Position numbers and translations under genes: made by a program
In this document: positions 59,126 to 64,000 of the stretch, piece by piece
Position numbering within the stretch: the stretch's first letter is position 1
How the letters are laid out: every line of letters begins with the position of its first letter
Source of the DNA: Hymenobacter convexus
Lineage (GTDB): Bacteria; Bacteroidota; Bacteroidia; Cytophagales; Hymenobacteraceae
Length of the DNA: 64,000 nucleotides
NCBI RefSeq assembly: GCF_030580955.1
Contig: NZ_JAUQON010000001.1
Span: 372,001-436,000 of the forward strand
Direction: 5' to 3'
The notes under the pieces: model-generated
Seen by the model: only the letters and a program-made list of their open reading frames with translations
What the model was told of the DNA's origin: nothing
Database searches by the model: none

Positions 59126-61228
59126 TTACTTCTTTGTAATCGTGAACTCCACGCGGCGGTTGCGGGAGCGGGTTTCTTCCTGGTCGTTGCTGGCGATGGG
59201 CTTGGTGCCGCCGAAGCCTTCGGTGGTGATGCGGCCGCCGTTGATGCCGTGGGCCACCAGGTACTTCTTCACCTCGTTCACCCGGTCCTGGCTCAGCTTG
59301 AGGTTGAGGGCGGGGTCGCCCTGGTTATCGGTGTGGCCCGCAATCTTGATTTCCACCGTGGGGTAGTCCTTCATGATGCGGATGAGGCGCAACAGCTCGG
59401 GGTAGGAGCTGGTGTTGAGGTAGTACTTGCTTTGCTGGAAGAAGATATTGTTCAGCTTCACGGTCTGGCCCACGTCGAAGGGCACGAGGAACAGGTCCTG
59501 CTTCTGCTCCGAGTACTTGTCTTTGGCCGTCACGTCGAGGTTGGCGTTTTCGGCGATGTAGCCTTTGGCTTCGGCGCGCATGCCGTACTGCACGCCGCTG
59601 GGCAGCACAATGGTGTAGGAACCGTCGCGTGGGTCGGTTTCGGTCACCCCGATTTCCTCACCCGTGAGCAGGTTTTCGTAGTGGATGATGGCCCGGATGG
59701 GCTTCTTGGTGTTCACGTCGAGCACTTGGCCGGTTACCAGCGTCACCACTTCGGGCTGGAAGGCGGGGGCCAGCGAGATGCGAAAAATATCCTTTGAGCC
59801 GTCCACGCCGTTGCGCGACGACACCAGGTAAGCGTCCTGGCCGGCGGCCGAAATCGTGTAATAGGCGTCGAAATCGGGCGAGTTCACCACCGGGCCCAGG
59901 TTGCGGGGCGTACTCCAGTTGGTCCAGGTATCGTCGAGGCGCTTGGTGTAGAAAATGTCGGACTTGCCATAGCCGCCGCGCCCGTCGCTGGCAAAATACA
60001 GCGTCTTTTCATCGGCGGCCAAGAAGGGCGCAAAGTCCGAGCCGCTGGTGTTGATGTTGCGGCCCAGATTGAGCGGCTTGGTCCATTCGGTCTGCTTTTT
60101 CACCGTGGCCACGCCTTCCGGCAGCTTATCAACCTTGGGGAAGCTCACATATAAATCTTGGCCGCCGGCGCCGTCGGTGCGCTCCACGGCCATGAGCAGG
60201 GCCTTGCCCGAAGTGGCCAGGAAGCCGTCGATGTGCTCGGGGTCTTTGTTGTAGTAGTCGTCGATTTCCACCTTCACGGGCTTGGTCCAGCCGCCGGGCG
60301 TTTGCTTGCTCATGCTGAAGCCCTTGGGTTGCATCAGGCCGTCTTCGTACACGCCGATGAGCAGGGCTGACTTGCCGTTGGCCGACACCGAGGCCAGGCC
60401 ATTGGGGTCTTCGGGGGTGTTGCTGGGCTCGGTCATGTTCTTGGCCAAGCTCCAGGTTTTGTTGCGGCCCGACACCAGTTTCGAGTACCAGATGTCCTGC
60501 GGGTCGCGGGCGCCGCCCACGTTGCCGGGGTGGTTTTGACGAGCGAAGTAGAGCGTGCGGCCGTCGGGCGAAATCACCGGGTGGGTGTCCACGTAGCGCG
60601 TGTTCACGTTCGGCCCGAGGCTCACCAGCGAGGAGTCAAACTGCGTCGACTTCACGGCATCGGGGCCTTTGGGAGCGGTGAAATCCTGCTTCACCATGGT
60701 GGAGGCCACATCGGCGACGCCGATGGCGTCAATCTGGTTTACGCCCTCCACTTTGGCCGTGTTCATGTACACCTTCACGCCCAGCGTGCGGTACTCGGCC
60801 ACCGGGAAGCGGATTTCCAGCGTGCGGAAGGTTTCGGGCAGCGGGCCGGGGTTGGCGTTGGCATACACCTCGTGCGACGCGCCTTTGGTATCAATCAGCT
60901 CGACTTTGGTGATGGAGCCGGGGTTGAAGTTCTCCACGATGGTGACCTGCTGGGCCGCGATGGAGCGGGCAAAGCGCACTTCAATGAACTCATTGGGCCC
61001 CTCCTTGCGTGGAATCCAGGCGTCGTTGCTGATTTGGCCCAGCGGTAGGGCGTTGGGCACGCCCAGCACCTGGTTGGGGGAGAAGGGGTCTTTGCCTTCC
61101 GACTTGTAGGACGATACCGCGACGAGGCGAGCGGCCCACTGCACGTGCTGGGCCAGGGCCGGGGCCGCCGAGAGCAGCAGCGCCGCGGGCACCGCCAGTA
61201 GTGCGTTTCGGATAAGATAATTATTCAT
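59126..61228 (-). CDS. OmpA-family protein with PD40 propeller and carboxypeptidase-regulatory domain
   Basis: 700 residues. A signal peptide (ends APALAQ) leads to an N-terminal discoidin-like sandwich (about 35-190; NQVLGVPNALPLG, FIEVRFARSIAAQQV). A PD40/WD40-like propeller (about 210-465; THPVISPDGRTLYFARQN, KTLYFASDGRGGYGKSDIF) and a CarboxypepD_reg-like domain (495-565) come next. The C-terminal OmpA domain (600-700) binds peptidoglycan, with the Asp/Arg motif in AGHTDNQGDPALNLKLSQDR. The last three domains are in the order of PorE-type T9SS proteins, but the N-terminal domain differs and the role is not proven. The ATG at 61228 is chosen as the signal-peptide start. Confidence 0.9.
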   Translation of the reverse strand: MNNYLIRNALLAVPAALLLSAAPALAQHVQWAARLVAVSSYKSEGKDPFSPNQVLGVPNALPLGQISNDAWIPRKEGPNEFIEVRFARSIAAQQVTIVENFNPGSITKVELIDTKGASHEVYANANPGPLPETFRTLEIRFPVAEYRTLGVKVYMNTAKVEGVNQIDAIGVADVASTMVKQDFTAPKGPDAVKSTQFDSSLVSLGPNVNTRYVDTHPVISPDGRTLYFARQNHPGNVGGARDPQDIWYSKLVSGRNKTWSLAKNMTEPSNTPEDPNGLASVSANGKSALLIGVYEDGLMQPKGFSMSKQTPGGWTKPVKVEIDDYYNKDPEHIDGFLATSGKALLMAVERTDGAGGQDLYVSFPKVDKLPEGVATVKKQTEWTKPLNLGRNINTSGSDFAPFLAADEKTLYFASDGRGGYGKSDIFYTKRLDDTWTNWSTPRNLGPVVNSPDFDAYYTISAAGQDAYLVSSRNGVDGSKDIFRISLAPAFQPEVVTLVTGQVLDVNTKKPIRAIIHYENLLTGEEIGVTETDPRDGSYTIVLPSGVQYGMRAEAKGYIAENANLDVTAKDKYSEQKQDLFLVPFDVGQTVKLNNIFFQQSKYYLNTSSYPELLRLIRIMKDYPTVEIKIAGHTDNQGDPALNLKLSQDRVNEVKKYLVAHGINGGRITTEGFGGTKPIASNDQEETRSRNRRVEFTITKK

Positions 61229-61410
61229 AGTAATGACCGAATGAAAACGTAGCAACAGCGGTAAGTCCGGCAAATAACGGCAATTGCAATGGAATGGCGA
61301 AGTGATTTACATCATCTAACCTAATGAAAAAGATTTGCGAAGCCTGCCAAACGAATGTATTACCTTCCCGAAACCGTTCCGCGAGCCAACATTCTGCGGG
61401 GCGCTGAGGT

Positions 61411-63513
61411 GTGGCAATTCAAGCGTTTTCGGTGCGTGAACAGGGGAGAGGGCCGAATTTTCGGCCCTTGATTCGGGGCATTGTGGCCGGGCTGATTTTA
61501 TTGTTTTTCCTAGTGCCGGCCCGGCGCGCCACGGCCCAGGTGCTGGTGGGCGCCACACCGTTTGGGCCGGTGTTCAGCGGCTTGCGGCCGGCCGGCGTGG
61601 ATACGGCGCTGTGGCTGGTGGCGCAGGCGCGGCGGGTGGGCGTGAGCACCTTCGTGCAAACCAGCCGGGCGCTGGGCTACCTGCGCCTGGGCCCGCGCCA
61701 GCAGCTGCGCTACCGCGTGGGGAGCGACTGGATTTACGACTCGCGCGGTACCCCGCCCTTCGTGCGCCAGGACTACGGCGCCGACGTAGCCCACGTCTTC
61801 ACCCTTGACGCGGCCAACCACTGGCAGGTGGGCCAGCAGTTGCACTACGACCAAAGCCGGGCCAACAGCACCCGCACCGGCCTGTGGCTGGGCCGCGTGG
61901 GCTACCAGCGCCGCCTGCGGCCGGGCAGCCCCCTCGATACGCTGAGCCAGCTGCACCTCACGGCGCTGGGCGGCCTGGCCACCGACCGCCGCAACGGCCG
62001 CGACGACGCCGGCGTGGCCTACGGCTTCGATGCGGCCGCGATTTATTTCCTGAATGGCATGGCTGCGCCGCCGCTGGCCGTGCGCGTGCTGGGCACCCGC
62101 TCGCAGCTGGGGCCGCGCACCATGCAGCGGCTGGTAGCCGAGGCCGCCGGCGAGCAGGCGTTTCTGGAAAACGCGCCGCTGCTGGTGCAGGGCCGCCTGG
62201 GCTACCGCACCAACCGCGCCGAGGACTATCTGCTGGGCTCGGTGCAGCGCATTCAGTCCGACACGGTGCTGGCGCAGGCGGGCGCCACCTACAAGGTGAA
62301 CGAGTACGCCACGCTGCGCTCCGACAACAGCGTGCTGCTGCCCACGCGGGCTTTTCTGTACCGCCGGTTGAGTGAGGGCGCCGACACCCTGCAGAACGTG
62401 GGCTACCGTCAGCGGGAACTGGACACCCGACAGGAGCTACGCTTTGCCCGGCCCAAGCTGCAGGCCAGCTTCACCTTCAATTACCATGAGCGCACCCGGG
62501 CCTACTACCTCGACAACTCCCGCAACCTGAGCGCCGCGCGCCTGGCCACCGCCCTGGCCCGCGAGCAGGTGAAGGACATCACCGAGCAAACCACGCTGTG
62601 GCAGGGCAACCTGACCTGGCTGCCCACGGCCCGCCACGCGCTGGCCCTGCTGGGCACCGCCCAGCTGCTGCGCGTGGACGCCCCCAGCAAAGACAACCAG
62701 CAAACCCGCGACGAAGCCCAGCACCTGCTGCGCCTGACCTGGACGGGCCGCTGGGCCGGGGCTTTCCGCACCACGCTGGGCGTGGCCGGCGAGTACCGCC
62801 AGACGGTGTTCATCCGGGCCGGGCTGAGCGCCGAGAACTATACCGACCACCTGTTGCACTGGGAGCCGGGCTTTACGTGGGCGCCGGGCAAGTGGAGCAT
62901 CCGCTCCAACTACCACCTCTGGGTGAGCTACCAGGTGCGCGACCAGGCCACCGAGCAACTGCGCAACCGCGCCAGCCGCGTGCTGGAGCAAACCCAGAGC
63001 CTCACCTACCAGCTGCGGCCTCGCCTGCTGCTGCTGGCCGACTACGTGCGCCGCGAAAACCGCGTGGGCCAGCTCGACTGGACCCGCTTCCGCGAGAGCC
63101 CCCTCGATACCAGCGTGACGCACGACCTGAACATTGGGGCCCGCCAGAGCTGGGCCGGGCCGCGCGGCAGCACCAGCCTGCGCCTGGGCTACCGCCTGCT
63201 GGAGCAGCGCAACTACGGACGCGCCGCCCTGCTACCCGACGCCACGGCGCCTAACCCCGCCGTGAGCCTCATCTACTTGCACAACATCACCCGGCAGCAG
63301 GGGCCGGAGGTGGCCATCGAGCGCCGCGCCACGGCCGGCTTCAACCTCACGGCCAGCCTGTGGCTGCAATGGATGCGCACCTACTCGACCTACACCCTGG
63401 GCCGGGGCGCCTTCATCGGCACCAGCTACTCGGCCCTGGATTTGGACCGCGAAACGGAGCGGGTGCTGCCCTACTTTGAGGTGACGGCGGAGTGGCGCGT
63501 GGGGCGGCGGTAG
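61411..63513 (+). CDS. Large outer-membrane protein of unknown family
   Basis: About 700 residues from the GTG at 61411. A hydrophobic stretch ending ARRATAQ gives a signal peptide. The mature part is long, with regularly spaced amphipathic strands rich in Arg, Gln, Tyr and Leu (QQLRYRVGSDWIYDSRG, SIRSNYHLWVSYQVRDQ, GSTSLRLGYRLLEQRN), and ends VLPYFEVTAEWRVGRR, as expected for a large beta barrel. No family was recognised. The start is uncertain: GTG at 61432 and TTG near 61469 also precede the signal peptide and no ATG does. It is divergent from the OmpA-family gene. Confidence 0.65.
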   Translation: MAIQAFSVREQGRGPNFRPLIRGIVAGLILLFFLVPARRATAQVLVGATPFGPVFSGLRPAGVDTALWLVAQARRVGVSTFVQTSRALGYLRLGPRQQLRYRVGSDWIYDSRGTPPFVRQDYGADVAHVFTLDAANHWQVGQQLHYDQSRANSTRTGLWLGRVGYQRRLRPGSPLDTLSQLHLTALGGLATDRRNGRDDAGVAYGFDAAAIYFLNGMAAPPLAVRVLGTRSQLGPRTMQRLVAEAAGEQAFLENAPLLVQGRLGYRTNRAEDYLLGSVQRIQSDTVLAQAGATYKVNEYATLRSDNSVLLPTRAFLYRRLSEGADTLQNVGYRQRELDTRQELRFARPKLQASFTFNYHERTRAYYLDNSRNLSAARLATALAREQVKDITEQTTLWQGNLTWLPTARHALALLGTAQLLRVDAPSKDNQQTRDEAQHLLRLTWTGRWAGAFRTTLGVAGEYRQTVFIRAGLSAENYTDHLLHWEPGFTWAPGKWSIRSNYHLWVSYQVRDQATEQLRNRASRVLEQTQSLTYQLRPRLLLLADYVRRENRVGQLDWTRFRESPLDTSVTHDLNIGARQSWAGPRGSTSLRLGYRLLEQRNYGRAALLPDATAPNPAVSLIYLHNITRQQGPEVAIERRATAGFNLTASLWLQWMRTYSTYTLGRGAFIGTSYSALDLDRETERVLPYFEVTAEWRVGRR

Positions 63514-63542
63514 CGCTGGCTTCTTATTAGTGCTACTCCCGG

Positions 63543-64000
63543 TCAGGGACCAAATCGAACAACGGTGTCGCCGCGCAGGGCGTAGGCGCCCGGTTTGAGC
63601 CTGGGCTTGCAACTGATGCAGAGGTCGTAGCCGTTGCAATGGATGGCCGGGCTGATGCGGGGGCGCCCTACCCGAATGGTGCCGTAGCCGATTGATATGG
63701 CTTGCGTTGATTCATAGTAGTGGCCGGTGTTGGGGCCGTCGAAGCCAAACCATTCATCAACATAACGGGTCGGCGCTTCAAATACTTTGCGCGGCTCCGT
63801 CTCGCAGCGGTAGATGGCCAGCGAGTGGCACTGGGTGCCGCCCCCGCTGCCATCGGCCCGCATCACATTTTGTATCAACAGTTCCTCGCGCCCTTGCCGG
63901 TCAATGTTGGCGGTGTCGAGGGCCTCCACATTTGGAAGCGTTGCCACCTCTTGCCAGGCCTGCGTAGGCGCCGGCCGGTAAAACACCGCAGCGAATTGTC
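63543..64000 (-). CDS. Unrecognised protein, 5' partial
   Basis: The last 152 codons of a gene that runs off the right edge. The readable part (for example NVEALDTANIDRQGREELLIQ and DEWFGFDGPNTGHYYES) has an FG-GAP-like look, with repeated Asp/Asn-rich turns and a Cys pair in NGYDLCISCKP. No family was identified. The N-terminus is missing, so a signal peptide cannot be judged. It converges on the large outer-membrane protein gene; the stop codons are 27 bases apart with no clear hairpin between them. Confidence 0.6.
   Translation of the reverse strand, partial: QFAAVFYRPAPTQAWQEVATLPNVEALDTANIDRQGREELLIQNVMRADGSGGGTQCHSLAIYRCETEPRKVFEAPTRYVDEWFGFDGPNTGHYYESTQAISIGYGTIRVGRPRISPAIHCNGYDLCISCKPRLKPGAYALRGDTVVRFGP

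Noticed and set aside
1..64000. tRNA, rRNA or riboswitch genes
   Set aside because: No cloverleaf with a T-loop sequence, no rRNA stretch and no known riboswitch core was noticed by eye; a covariance-model scan could still find a missed short RNA.

Overview
The window looks like chromosomal DNA of a Hymenobacter-like member of the Bacteroidota (Cytophagales). The evidence is high GC with dense coding, two very large secreted proteins ending in type IX secretion (T9SS) sorting domains, TAnnTTTG-type -7 promoter boxes with no Shine-Dalgarno sequences, several GTG/TTG starts, and typical Bacteroidota families (propeller-type sensor kinases, a PD40-OmpA protein, FadL-like porins). This is inference from gene content; no rRNA or tRNA gene was seen that would settle the taxonomy.

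Layout. 1-2.2 kb: the 3' part of a hybrid histidine kinase. 2.5-5.8 kb: an MFS transporter, then a cupin / SDR / 2H-phosphoesterase run. 5.8-12.4 kb: a molybdenum-formate neighbourhood (MOT1-type molybdate permease, dctA, fdhD, a DUF7009-like protein, a YdeP-type molybdopterin oxidoreductase). 12.6-19.1 kb: a 2180-residue M36 metallopeptidase with a T9SS tail. 19.3-23 kb: a LuxR-type regulator facing its probable propeller kinase. 23-31.6 kb: hemA, an EamA transporter, a beta-barrel protein, a RAYT-like transposase, a second kinase/regulator pair and an amino-acid permease. 31.7-34.1 kb: three tandem paralogues with a Cys/His-rich head. 34.1-39.9 kb: an AttH-like lipoprotein, a kinase, dusB, a CPBP protease and cdsA. 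40-45.9 kb: a beta-helix T9SS protein, glutamate dehydrogenase and phosphatidylserine decarboxylase. 45.9-46.5 kb: a GxxExxY gene inside a long inverted repeat. 46.5-52.1 kb: glutathionylspermidine synthase-like protein with a UPF0323-like lipoprotein, a secreted protein, msrC, ribD and prmC. 52.2-64 kb: lipoproteins, FadL- and OmpA-type envelope proteins, proS and two unrecognised proteins.

The most striking non-gene signal is a population of palindromic elements between genes. Six share one architecture: GTC, a short stem, a loop beginning GAGC and ending CGA, then the complementary stem, present as facing copies. The short stems differ between elements but co-vary. Two others are GTAG-plus-hairpin pairs whose GTAG supplies the stop codon of a neighbouring gene. 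The GxxExxY gene lies in a separate 640-bp cassette whose inverted ends each hold a stop codon for the adjacent convergent gene plus an inward-pointing intrinsic terminator. A RAYT-like HUH transposase gene at 26.6-27.2 kb is a candidate mobiliser of the short palindromes.

Functional links: molybdate uptake, FdhD and the molybdopterin oxidoreductase form one plausible unit; cdsA and psd belong to phospholipid synthesis; two sensor/regulator pairs are arranged tail to tail; the T9SS cargoes, FadL-like protein, OmpA protein and lipoproteins all serve the cell envelope.
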